A stretch of 64,000 bases of DNA from Leptodontidium sp. MPI-SDFR-AT-0119 (GCA_020726505.1 JAHLEZ010000001.1:3844001-3908000); one strand, 5' to 3'. Counted from the stretch's first letter, positions 26,228 to 38,102 are shown. Numbers and translations are program-made. The notes: a model not told the origin generated them from the letters alone.

Positions 26228-26573
26228 ATTTGTGGTGCCCTTCATTGAAGTGCTGTTGTTCTATCGCTGATTCATTCGAATCTACCACGATACTACTTTC
26301 CGTCACGTTATCCACAACGCGTCGGCTGCCTGATTGCCGAGCTGTGTTTGATCACATCGATTCTGACGAGTAAAGTCCAGCGCGAGTACTGCAGATATCC
26401 GTCCGAAGGCTCGTTCCCGAGACAAAGCATCAAATTTCAAGACACAACTGTTGATTCCCGAATCTGATCTGGACAGTTGGATGAACGCCTGATCCGAGCG
26501 TCCCCAACTCCCTATAACCTCCGGCGCACACCGCGTCTTTTTTCAAAATCAATCACAGAATTCCACATTCATT

Positions 26574-27998
<1,425 letters not shown>

Positions 27999-28571
27999 CT
28001 TCTGCTATCGGCGTAGTTCTCTTGGGGTCGCGCCACCCAGCCAGTCGCGCTGGCATAAAATAGTTTCCTTACACACCGTCACGAACAGTCTCTGATACAT
28101 CTTCGATACCCTGTATACTTCACATCTTCACTGGCTCCTCCCCCTTTCCTTTGTTGGCGTTTCCGGGCATTGCAGCAAAAAAAAAATCATACAGGTCTAC
28201 AGCACTCTCCAAAATTGGGCGTCATCCTTCCTTTGTCGCATTGTTTTTCTTGACTTTCTTGCTCTGGCGCTGGAGGATTAAACTTAGAACGAGTCTGATA
28301 CACGGTCATGGCTCTTAAGGAAACAAAGATGGGGCCGGGCTGCAAGGCTGATGATGGCAATGACGATTTTCCTTGTTCTTCGTCTTGCATTTGATACCTG
28401 TTCTTTGACGGGATGGGATGGCTTTGCTTGCGATTTGGCTGGTTGTCAAAGCCTTGATATCTTGCTGGACTTGCTGGAGACGAAGTTGGAAGGGTCAATC
28501 AATGGCGGATGATACTGTACATTAGTCAGAACTGAGGATCCTCAGCCGCAGCATAAATGAGCAATGAATTC
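27999..28571. other. Intergenic, convergent 3' ends
   Basis: Lies between the C2H2 gene and the small minus-strand gene and should hold both 3' UTRs. An A10 run is at about 28176. No gene is supported. Confidence 0.5.
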
Positions 28572-29469
28572 TTAATCATCGACATCCATACCCTCGCCGT
28601 CTGAAATATCCATAGCTGCGTCGAACATATCCCCACCTCCAAGAGTTTCTTCAAATGCAGTATTCCCCAAATCCAATCTCTCCACTCCAACTGCCATCTC
28701 TGCCACATCTGCCATTTCCTTTCGTCCAACTGCACTTTGCCTACACAGCTGCATTTGCAATTCTACCAATTCCTCATCACGACGCACCTCCGACTCGGTC
28801 CGAGGCTTCTCCTGCTCCGGCTTCCAGGTACCCTTTTTGTTCTCCTCGACGTCGCTGCAGAAGCTGAAATCCGTATCTGACATGTTGCCAATCTCGGAGG
28901 GGACTTTGGCATCGTTGGAGGTGACGATCTCGGAGAGGTTGGCATGACCGAATCCGCCCTGTTGTCGTGCGATTTCGTTTTAGGAAAATGAGAGGTGAAA
29001 GTTAATAGAAATATTCTGTCTTGAAAATTGAAACACACATTCAGACTCTCATCTCCAAATCTCTCGGCTTGGCTTCGCCAGAACTTCTCTACCGCAGAGC
29101 CTTTTGTCTATTTCAAAGTAAGAAAAAACAAATCGTCAGTATGAGTTTTTTGTTTCCACCTCAAAATTTCAAAAGGTGAGCAGGGGAAAATGAAAAGAGA
29201 GAAATAAGAAAAAATATGTACCTGAAAAAGCGCACGTTTCAGCACCATATCCCGCTTGACCTCATCTTGATTCCGACCGGGTCCATTACACCAGACTCTG
29301 TGTAGCTCCGTGATGGTCTCGCCCCAGGCTATCTCTGCGCTAACGCGGTCGATAGCGAACTCGTTGAGGACTTGGAGGTCTTTGCAGTACTGGATGAACT
29401 TTATCTTGAGGGAGAGTTGGATGAATCCCACTTTATGGTATGGGGCTTTTGAAGGTTGGGTGTGCTCAT
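28572..29469 (-). CDS. Small unknown protein with acidic C-terminus
   Basis: Three exons with strong codon character: (29469 or later) to 29222, 29107-29039 and 28958-28572. Both introns are phase 0, with GTACAT and GTGTGT donors. The middle exon encodes TKGSAVEKFWRSQAERFGD and the last runs from GGFGHANLSEIV to an acidic tail ending DGEGMDVDD. The N-terminal part contains VLNEFAIDRVSAEIAWGE and reads as a compact helical domain. I do not recognise the family. The start is a problem: the only well-placed ATG (29469, good CAAAATGA context) is in a different frame from exon 1, and the exon 1 frame has no ATG upstream. A one-base difference near 29432 would join them, so a sequencing error, an unseen micro-intron or a real frameshift is possible. 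Confidence 0.6.
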
Positions 29470-30058
29470 TTTGGGGGGGCTCTGGTGGTTGTTTGTTGTT
29501 GTGGTTTGAGGAGGAGGAGGAGGGAGAGGAGGGATATGAATATTGAGAAATAATAACGGGGAGGTGGGAGATTTGTGTAAACGAGGCTGGGACTTTTAAG
29601 GATTAAATATCATTCACCTCGATGCTTTTTGACAGTAGTTCACTTTTCGTTGGATTCGAATCTCTCATGTTCAAGTTTGCGGATCTTGCTGGCTTGTATG
29701 TTAGTACCATGACTTTCAGAGAAGTTGCATTCGAATACTAGCTAAGCCGGGTTTTTTTGTGTAAAATATAGTCTTGTTATCTAGGTATTTTCTCTTTCTT
29801 AACCCCTAATGCTAACATCCCATGTTTAAGAATCCATCCCATGCATACGATCCCATTGCAGCTTCCTCCTCGACGGCTTCTCTTTCGTAGCTTCCCATCC
29901 GCTACCTCCCCCTTCAACGTCTTGCTTCTAATTATCCACCTTCGAACCTGCCTCCTTTACAGCTAAATCTACTTAAACTTTGTCTGAAGCTCAATCCCTT
30001 TCCAGCTTTCATTTAGTACAACAGCATTATTAGGTACAATATCATTCATCACAACAGC
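29470..30058. other. Intergenic between divergent genes
   Basis: AT-richer DNA separating the small minus-strand gene from the 2EXR remnant. No gene is supported. Confidence 0.5.
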
Positions 30059-31028
30059 ATGGACAATCTATCTGAACAATCGGTGGCAGCGCAGGATATC
30101 TCCTTGAACCCAACTCCAACCTCGCTCGCTCCAGCCTCAGTCTCACTACCTTTCATACCTCCCTTGTGTCGCAACCATCACTTGCACACCCCAGAAGCTG
30201 CAAAGACCCACTCTTGCTATTTTACTAATGCTGGCTTTGCCCCCGAATTAAAGATGATTGTTTTCGAATTCCTTATACAACTCTATACCAACCAGCATCG
30301 CTTCATCCAGTTACACTTCAAACCCAGAAATTGAAAGATTCTCATCCCGAATACTCCCAGCCCGATGCCGTTATTCCTCTGCTATCTGAGTCGTGTTGAG
30401 GCAATGAAGTACTACTTTCGGCTGGACAGCCCTGAAAGCGGGAGCTACAGAAAACGTCTTATGGAACCATTTTACATATATCCGGACCATGACACTGTTG
30501 TTTTCTGTCCTGTCCAGGATTTTGGAACCGGAAGAAGAGGCCATTGGGGATTTTTCAGAGGTCACTTTGAATTAGATCTGTACGGAAGCGGGTGCAGGGA
30601 ACTGGAACATTTCATGCACGTCCGGCGCCGTGGGCATGGCTTTCGCCTGATTAAATCACTTGCTTCACGCCCTGGAGTCAACGACGAATATACCCGGAGG
30701 GGCGGTTGTTACTGTTCTTGGGCCGGTTGCCCCGGTCCTGGCTTTTTTCATTGCCGATGGCCTTTGTGGGTAGTCTATGCATGCAACTTCGTTGGCCTAT
30801 GATGATCATCCACCATCCTTCGAACAATTCTTGAGGAGTTATACACTTTCACGCATAAACGAAGAGAATAATGGCATTGCTCAACCGGAGGTTCTTGCAG
30901 TGGATAGTCGATGGATGCCAGGACCTAGCGAGTATTTCGAGTTGACGGATGAGAACTTCTCTGCCAAAAGGCTGGACTCTGGGCTTTTAAGACCGGAATG
31001 GCGGGCGAGATCTTCTTTATACGTCTGA
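30059..31028 (+). pseudogene. 2EXR-domain protein gene, inactivated
   Basis: Resembles the fungal 2EXR family (uncharacterised proteins with an N-terminal F-PELxxEIRLxIW-like motif). Visible remnants: FAPELKMIVFEFLIQ, then FIQLHFKPRN, then a TGA at 30332-30334. After it the same frame continues as KILIPNTPSP and CYLSRVEAMKYYFRL, matching the family's C-R-E-S-R-x-x-A-x-x-x-Y segment, and on to FYIYPDHDTVVF. The TGA therefore interrupts one continuous frame, consistent with a C-to-T change in a CGA codon. Further downstream the frame is lost again around 30560-30780. A final segment (about 30777-31028) lies in another frame, ending WRARSSLYV. It lies 83 bp from a RIP-degraded transposon, so mutation spill-over is a reasonable cause. 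Confidence 0.6.
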
Positions 31029-31111
31029 TGACGACGCATGAATGAAAAGCTGTATACTTCTACAAAAGGTGTAGATATTCAATATTCGAGAATGAAACCC
31101 TCAAAGCACTA

Positions 31112-31207
31112 CTCGTCGGTTTCCTGATTTTTTTTTTGAAATATTTACCGACCTGCGCCAGCAGGTCGGTATCAGCAACTTGGACATATTAGTAACTTGG
31201 ACACAGC
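31112..31207 (+). repeat. Left terminal inverted repeat of the Fot1/pogo element
   Basis: Pairs with 34332-34426. Contains a T10 run, a 24-nt hairpin at 31147-31170 and two subterminal GGACA-ending motifs, the inner one changed from CAGCAAC to TAGTAAC. Confidence 0.9.
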
Positions 31208-33697
31208 AAATACTGTCTTAATCAAGGAATAACTTTTTTATTACTAATATAATCAACTTCAGGGATAGACTATTAGATTCGGAATAAAATTCTGTATTAA
31301 TCACAACTTAGATGACGTCATTTGATTCATGTTGTATATTGTAATTAATTGAAGTAAAGGGGGTTTCGGGTGCACTCGCTTATATAATCCCACATCCGAC
31401 TACTAACTTTGACACTCCTTAGTCGTAATTATCGTAATCTACAGGCCCACTACTATTATTATTAGTCGAATTGACGTCGGAATCGGAATCAGCGGACGAA
31501 TCTGACTCTATAAGACTCTTAATATCACTGCCACTCTCTTGCTTGTTGTCGCTAAATATCTCAATCGCCTTTTGTGTTAGTCTCTTGGTGCGAATTGGTC
31601 TTTGAGATGCGGCTATAACTATAGGCTCTTGCTGTGTAGCCTCTTCCTCTTTAATTGTATTTAGTTTCTGACCCCTAGGCTTCTTCTTAGTATTAATTAA
31701 AGCTTGTTTCTTCGCAGCTTTATCGAGCTTTTGTTGTGTTTTAGCCTGAGCTTTTTCCTCTTGAATGCGTGTCTTTTCTATTCTTTTTTAAACCTTCGTA
31801 GTCTCCTTTTCCTCTTTCTTTTGCTGTCGAGCTAGAGCTCTAGTAACCTTCTCTTCCTCTATCTTTAATATATTTCTAGTAATATTTACTTCTCTGCGGA
31901 GCTTCGTAAGTTTAGACTCTTGGGTAGATTCGTTCCTGTCGCCGATGATTCGTAGCCCTTCGCTAGAGGAGATTACACGGCCCCCGCCGCGTGGTTTGAC
32001 TCTCTTGGCACTATCTTCGTTATTAAGTACAAGGGATTGGCTGCCTTAAGTATTATTTGACACGGTTAAAGTGAGCTCTTGGCGCGCGGCGTCGCTTAAT
32101 ATCGCATTAACTGTACTACCTTTTCGGAACTTTTTATTAGAGAGTCGCTTTGACGGAGACGACAATATATCTTTATAGGTTTCTAGAAATTAGGCGTGTG
32201 CGTTAATTCCTTTGGCTCTATATAGTATATCAAAGAATAGTGTTTTCGTGTACTAACGTGGATTTTCCGTTGTTTTTCTAAGGCCGTAATCACCGTAGTC
32301 TTTCACACCTCTAGGTTACTTAGGTTGCTCTGGAGTTACTGTTTCCATTGAATCTTGAATATCAAGTAACTCGTCGATACGAGAGCTTACTAATAGAGCT
32401 ATTAAATCGTTTATAATATCGATATTTCCGTCACGTGGGAGCTGTGGAAGCTGAATATTGTCTTCTAGCTCATCGTCGAAAGCTCTATTATTATAAGTCC
32501 ACGGAATATAGTCGTATTCTTCGTCTAACGTAGTTTCGGCCTCCTAAAACTAACTATTAGCTGGTACCTAACGTGACATAGCTTCGTTAGATGTAGGAAC
32601 ATGAATTACAGTAGATGGATCATCTAGGGTATAGTTGTACACTCGTCTACTGGTGTCTTTATCGCTTATTTGAGTATCTTGGGTAAGCTTAAACGCTTTA
32701 ATAATGACTTCCGGGTTTAATGACTATATACTAGTACGCCTAAAAGCTGACTGAATTGTCTCTTTCTTGAAGGTTTTAGCTCTAATTTGGTGAAGGCACT
32801 AAAGAAAGGTGTATTTAGTAAAGGTGTTATAACCGTCTCTAATTCTATCTTTAATTGCTCGTCTATGCTAATGCTTTTTAGGCTGAAAACAAGTAACGTC
32901 TAATGGTTGTGTAGTATACGTCGAGTGAATAATTAAACAAAAAGGTATAATCTTTAGTTACTTACACCTAGAGACAAACTTATACGTTATATAGCTACTA
33001 TGGCTATTAAATATCAAGAGACGCCATTGACCTTGTTGGCGGCCTTTAGTTTGTTGATTAAAGTGTTTGAGCTATTCCAATATAAGCTCGTCACTAGAAT
33101 ACCCCTTTTTACTACAAGAGATCTTTGTACTTAGAGGTAAGTTGTTATTAAACATCTTCTCTAAGTAAACAGCCCCCGGCATAATAATGTAGCAATTAAT
33201 GGCGTAGCTAGCGGCAGAGATACACTTAATGACTAACATAGATTCGCGGTCGACAGGGTCACGGGTGTAAACCTAAAAATAGTTAATACGTACTTAATTA
33301 TCGGGATAAGCGATTTTTAGGCGGGAAAACGTACCTTTTGGATGTTCTTGTGCGTAATAACCGTTGTACTACTAATACACCCGACCCGGAAGTTAATTTC
33401 GTCTATATTAAAGATATCTTTCTAATGTATTAAGTATTTAGTTATTACTATAGTTAACTTTTTAAAGTAACTAGTGATCTCTCTAATCGTTATATAATCT
33501 TTACGCTTTTGGTCTATTAGAGTAGTCTGTAAAGTATAATATTAACTAGCGGCGTCTATTCTTTCAACCCATCGTCTGGCTTAATACTATCTAATTCGCT
33601 AGAAAACCTCTATAGAGAGACTTAATATTATAGTTGCGGCTGTAATAATTATATTATATCTTATAGGAAAGCCCCTTGTGATGGCTATATTAATATA

Positions 33698-33943
33698 CTA
33701 TATTAAAGAAGCTTCTTGAGCCTTATTTAACTTCTTGTTATAGCTACTATTCTCAGCTAAAGTCTTTGAATTATCTCTCTTCTTGTACCGGTGATTTAGA
33801 GTAAAGTAACTAACTCTACTAAATACGCTAGCGGCGATACGTAGACTAGTGATTTCGGTGTTGTCGGGGTTCTTATATGCCTTTAAAGTAGCTTGAATCT
33901 TAGCTTCCTGGCTTATATATGTGGGGGTCTTGTATTTAGGCAT
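33698..33943 (-). pseudogene. N-terminal fragment of Fot1/pogo transposase
   Basis: Eighty-one codons open from the ATG at 33943, encoding the DNA-binding N-terminus (MPKYKTPTYISQEAKIQ, SLRIAASVF, LNHRYKKRDNSKTLAE). A stop follows. Downstream transposase sequence remains detectable in disrupted frames to about 32200. Confidence 0.85.
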
Positions 33944-34331
33944 CTTCTATATACGAGTAATACTAGCATCTAAGGAGGTCCTCTTCTTGCTCTTCTTAGA
34001 CCCTCTACGCTTGATTTGAGGCGTAGTTCGTAGTCCGGATTAAAGTGTGTGTGTGTAAGTAAGATAAATCGCGTTTTTACGTGTTAAAGGAGGCGATCCA
34101 AACGCGATTCGCACCCCTGTCGATACCTTGCGGGATATCCCGAGGCGCTAAGACCTGCAAAATCTTCATCCCGAACTCGTATTTAATTCAAAACAACGCC
34201 GTATTAACTAGCCCTAGCCTTAATGCACTTGTTTAGTAATTATAATTTCAACTACGGTGCATCTTTCTATGAAAAAATCAAGTCAAACGGACTAGAATTG
34301 CTTGTGTAAAGTAATTAATTAGGCCGGTCCC

Positions 34332-34426
34332 GCTGTGTCCAAGTTGCTGATATGTCCAAGTTGCTGATACCGACCTGCGCCAGCAGGTCGGTAAATATTT
34401 CAAAAAAAAATCAGGAAACCGACGAG
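34332..34426 (-). repeat. Right terminal inverted repeat of the Fot1/pogo element
   Basis: Reverse complement of the left repeat, with a T9 instead of T10 run. Its two subterminal motifs are intact. The hairpin loop reads GCCA on the plus strand, as in the left repeat, instead of the expected inverted form. Confidence 0.9.
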
Positions 34427-34428
34427 TA

Positions 34429-36114
34429 CCTAGGTAGGTGACCATGGTTCAAAATTGTTACTAGGTTTGCTACTGTAGATATCTTAACCCACCAGGTTTG
34501 AACATTCTTACCCTACATTTGAATTCGGAAACTCACGGTCTTTGTGAGCTAGTCTGAGTACAAGGTCATCTGTACCTTTTTTAGCTTCAGAGATGGACGT
34601 CCAAACCCTGGCTTATTAGGACACCGACACTCCGATACCTCACCAATAGACTGTAGTCATGAGATCAATCTCAACCCCACGAGTCTCTCGTATTGTGTAT
34701 GCACTTACACTGGACTAGCCTACGTATCTTCAACCCCAAGTCTATATTTTGCAGAATGTATACTTGTTAAACGCGTTATGGGTAAGCAAGAAGGCGGTTA
34801 TGTAAGTAAGGTTAATTGGACATCAAATCTTAGATGTCTCGTTGGACTTGGATAGCCCCAAGACACCCCACCAAGGGTCTCTTGAGGCGATGTGAGGAAT
34901 TCAAGGAAGTTAGTTCAGGGAGATCAGACAGCGGCATGGCTGTCCTTCGTGTTTATTCTTCTGTATGCTTTGAGCGAGGGAGAAGATGGGTGGATGAAAT
35001 GGGAATAGGATAAGTTATTTGGGCATAAGGACACTGCGAGCTATTATTGATTTCTGGAAAAGGATATTGGGAAATTCTGGAAGTTACTTTGGTGGATTGA
35101 ATAATAATATATGTGGGAACTCTTTGATACGGGCTAGGGTGAGGGAGATGAGTGTGTTGTAAATCAACTAGAATGAAGGTGGCAATACAGCGATAAAATT
35201 TTAGCAAGCTTTTCAAGACTTTATTTGATTGTGTAACATTGACGAGAATCTATACTTTGAACTGAGTGAGTTGTTATTGGGTACGACGAGAGTTCGTAGA
35301 AGTCGGCGATCATGTTCTGTCCGAGGCATTGTAAAGGTTACTCCATTGTTTGAAAATAAGCCAGGACATATGCGAGACACACTTTTTTAATCTAGAAATC
35401 TAACGATCTAGGGAGGTTTTCCGAGCCAGAAATGTACGAACATTTCATTGGTCGCAAAAACATCGCAAGGTGGCAGCAAGCGAGCTGACATGGCTATCAA
35501 AACAAAAACAATTCGTAAGCGAGAACTAAAGAAAAGGCAAAAAGATAATTATCTTTTAACCTCTCCGGAATGAATTCCGTCAACAGGAATTGAACCTGGT
35601 AACTGATGAGGGAATTTAACCCACGGCTCAGAGGATCTTGAATGCGATTTACCAACTCGACTTAGAGAAGAGTTGGCTTATGACTCCACCTGCAGATCCC
35701 GTGAGGGCTCAATACAAATGTTAACCGCGGACCTACCGTTGTGATTTGAGAACCGTGGTTTGACAGCTTTGCAGCTAGGCCACGAAGGCTGTGAGTCAAT
35801 CCGACAGCAAATAGCATTATTTCGCTAGAAGTATGTCGAATAAGTTTGTCGGGTAATTATTTGGCGATTCACTTTTCTGCCGCCATGATACTACGGACTG
35901 CTCGCAACTTGAATTCACCGGGAAAGGATACTGAAGGAGAAGGGAATGCATTGTTTCCCAACATCTTAGGATTTGTAAAACCAGGTATAAGACATAGCAA
36001 CACTTCTCAACAACCAATATCAGGCCCCACCCCACCCACTGGCATAGGTATTTCAAAACGTCTCGCAGAAAATCCAGACATGCCCATCTTACATCCAAGT
36101 CTAATTCCCGACCC
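34429..36114. other. AT-rich intergenic with Pol III box-like remnants
   Basis: No protein gene is supported. On the minus strand, 35575-35800 contains an A-box-like TGGCCTAGCTG (about 35781-35791), a D-arm-like GAGTTGGTAAATCGC (about 35646-35660) and a B-box-like GGTTCAATTCC (about 35591-35601). I could not fold a complete cloverleaf, so a decayed tRNA or tRNA-derived SINE is more likely than a functional tRNA gene. Confidence 0.4.
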
Positions 36115-36693
36115 TCAAATAACCCCCAAGATCCCCTCCTCCCCGTTCCCAAAAGGCAAAGTGCCCAACTGGGGATTCTGGACTGCACCTCCAGCATCAC
36201 CCACATCACCCACAGACAACGACTCAATACCCATAGCCTTGACGGCCTCGCAGTTGAACTCAAAGGTACACACCCACCAAGAATTATCATCCACCCAGCA
36301 CTGCTCCTTCTTGCCTCCCCAAGTCTTGCCCGCGTATTTCATCACCACGGGACTCTGCCCATCTCTCAGATCAGTGACCGCGACGTAGCGGAGACGTGAT
36401 TTGAAGTCGTATGTATGACTCCCGGGGCCCGAGGAGGTGGGGAGGGTAGAGAGGGGTATATTGGAGGCTGTTCCGACGATGCCGCATTGCGAGTCGAAGA
36501 GCCAGAGGTGGGAGTTGAAGGAGGGATCGATCAAACTTGCGAAGGTGCAGATTTGATAACCTAGTGTGAAGCGTGCGCTGGGGATGCAATAATATGGCTG
36601 GCCGCGGGAGTGGAGGTTTGTCGGTGTTGCGATTGAGGTTGCTGAGAGGAGGAGGTTGGTGAGGGAGAGGACAATGAAATTGAGGAGCTGCAT
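36115..36693 (-). CDS. Small secreted cysteine-containing protein, effector candidate
   Basis: Single-exon ORF of 192 residues. The ATG at 36693 begins a clear signal peptide (MQLLNFIVLSLTNLLLSATS). The mature part has six cysteines (QPYYC, YQIC, DSQC, KEQC, WWVC, FNC) and several aromatic residues, including WGGKKEQCW and NSWWVCTFEFNC. The tail is Gly-rich. Family not recognised. The gene sits in an AT-rich, repeat-filled block, yet its own sequence is GC-balanced and uninterrupted, so it has escaped or post-dates the mutation seen around it. That setting, size and secretion signal fit a host-interaction protein, but a wall or antimicrobial role is equally compatible. Confidence 0.65.
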   Translation of the reverse strand: MQLLNFIVLSLTNLLLSATSIATPTNLHSRGQPYYCIPSARFTLGYQICTFASLIDPSFNSHLWLFDSQCGIVGTASNIPLSTLPTSSGPGSHTYDFKSRLRYVAVTDLRDGQSPVVMKYAGKTWGGKKEQCWVDDNSWWVCTFEFNCEAVKAMGIESLSVGDVGDAGGAVQNPQLGTLPFGNGEEGILGVI

Positions 36694-37134
36694 ATTCGTA
36701 TCTAAAAGCTAGGTAATGGTGGATGAGTTGTCTCGTGCATCGGAACTTACTTTGCGCCGGGAAGTGGCTTGGTGGTTGTAGTTGGAAGATTGGGAATTTA
36801 TGGTTTTGGGCTTGCGGGCTTTGGAAGAACGGGCTTGAGTCAGAGAAGTGTTATTCACGGAGCTTGGGAACAATAAGAGCTGGGGTGAATTCATTGTTGA
36901 GAGTGCCAGCCCACAGTCTCTAGACGCATCAGGTTTTACTGATATCCTGCACTTGAGCATCAGTGGCGCAGTAGCTGCATTGTCAAGACGCAATCACGAC
37001 AACTGAAACTCATGAAGAAAATTAAATATAAGCCAGAAATGATGAAGTTTATTTTTATCTCACATTCGACTAATTATACATCAATTTTGTGTTGGTGTGG
37101 TAGAGATTGAACCATCAAGCAAATTATCCGAGAA

Positions 37135-37376
37135 CACTTTTTTGGTATCTATCTCTTCCACACTCAAACGGAACGTTTTTAACCTTTTGGATCCCAGTGG
37201 AGCGGAATTGAGAAGCGAGGCTTGGCCAGCGAATCCGGTGATAGGTTTCTGGTGGATCGCTCATTTAAACTGGAGATATACTCGCTTCGAGAGCCAGATT
37301 TGGGTGTTCTACTCCACTTCTGAGTGCACCGACAAAACGTTCCGTTTGAGTGTGGAAGGGATATAGCGAAATAGTG
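37135..37376. repeat. MITE-like inverted repeat
   Basis: A perfect 24-bp inverted repeat, TTCCACACTCAAACGGAACG plus TTTT at 37156-37179 and its complement at 37334-37357, separated by 154 bp. Similarity continues outward imperfectly on both sides to about 37135 and 37376 (CACT..TTT..TATC against CACTATTTCGCTATATC). The interior has no coding signal. Structure and size suit a miniature inverted-repeat element; a target duplication is not clear. Confidence 0.6.
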
Positions 37377-37589
37377 CTTTTGCTTCCAGATCGACCGAAA
37401 AGCCCTGGTAGCCAAGCTGTAAAGCCGTCGAACTTCTGCAATCATGCGGTTACCATGGAATTGATAACTTTGACGTTCGCCCTGGATGCTTGGAAGTTTC
37501 GCTCTTGGGCTTGAGCCGAAAAAGATCTTCTATGCATTAAAAAGTTCCTGATTCAACATCAGTTACAATCGCTGCCAAAATCCTCTGTG

Positions 37590-37652
37590 TTGTGGGCTTG
37601 ATTCCCATATCTGGTAGGCTCAATTCCTATCGTTCTGAAAGACAAATCTGAA
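37590..37652 (+). other. Tandem T-arm-like sequences
   Basis: Two stem-loops resembling tRNA T-arms lie within 45 bp: TGGG-CTTGATT-CCCA and TAGG-CTCAATT-CCTA. No complete tRNA can be folded around them. They may be degraded tRNA or SINE fragments related to the motif at about 35591-35601. Confidence 0.3.
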
Positions 37653-38060
37653 TGAGTCTTTCTGTAGAGGTAAAAGATTAATATCTTTTTGCCGCTGTTT
37701 TGAAGCTCGCTTACGATCAGTTTTTGTTTTTGTTTAGGACCCACTATCGCCTCGCTTGCTGGAACTCGCCGATATCAATTGCACATACTTGGGCTCTTCA
37801 TCTGATTAATATAGAATGAATTCTGCAAATACTCCACGGAAAAGATAAACGCCGTCATCTATGTACTCTCGTTCGACCATTCCCATAACTTACGACGTGG
37901 CTTCCTGTCAGTGTTCTAAGGCCAACATATGTTTTTGGGCACGAAACTCACGCATCGAGGGCCTCCTAAGGTTCTTTGGAAATACAAGAAAAGGCTCTTC
38001 TCACAATATTTTCACTCACACCAAGCCTCCTCAACTTGCAACATTTCGACCCTCTCAGAA

Positions 38061-38102
38061 ACACCTAGCACCAGTCAACTTACACCTAGCACCAGTCAAC
38101 TT
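38061..38102. repeat. Exact 21-bp tandem duplication
   Basis: Two adjacent identical 21-bp copies beginning ACACCTAGCACC. The duplication is recent, as there are no mismatches. Confidence 0.85.

Larger units (their letters stand above)
12820..26573. other. About 13.7 kb without a supportable gene, upstream of a C2H2 regulator
   Basis: I examined frames on both strands and found no conserved domain, no coherent exon chain and no long frame with coding character. The longest frames (up to about 210 codons at 24016-24657) are low-complexity Pro/Ser/His or Leu runs from CT/CA-rich DNA. Simple repeats cluster towards the right end. The stretch from about 24 to 26.5 kb is pyrimidine-rich with CAAC/CACA tracts and leads directly to the transcription-factor start, so at least part is probably a long 5' leader or regulatory region. 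A noncoding RNA or a decayed gene cannot be excluded. Confidence 0.5.
31112..34426 (-). mobile_element. Degenerate Fot1/pogo-type DNA transposon
   Basis: A 3315-bp element bounded by TA target duplications (31110-31111 and 34427-34428), with near-identical inverted repeats of about 95 bp (31112-31207 and 34332-34426) starting CTCGTCGGTTTCCTGA. The only internal difference I see besides a T-run length is CA-to-TA type. Each repeat carries a 24-nt hairpin (stem ACCGACCTGC) and two copies of a CAGCAACTTGGACA subterminal motif. The interior is AT-rich. A minus-strand transposase is recognisable from 33943 (MPKYKTPTYISQEAKIQATL, a pogo/Tc5 helix-turn-helix start), through NIDEINFRVGC near 33370-33410 (first catalytic Asp context), to QPLDVTCFQPKKH near 32900, all Fot1/pogo landmarks. 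Many stops interrupt it, so it is inactive. The pattern fits RIP. Confidence 0.9.

Noticed and set aside
35575..35660. Functional tRNA gene on the minus strand
   Set aside because: D-arm and T-arm-like pieces are visible, but I could not pair a 7-bp acceptor stem or a convincing anticodon arm.
36709..37376. Two 90-codon frames around the MITE-like repeat (36709-36993 minus, 37097-37366 plus)
   Set aside because: The plus-strand frame contains both arms of the inverted repeat, so its peptide is a by-product of the repeat. The minus frame lies in the 5' flank of the secreted-protein gene and has no motif.
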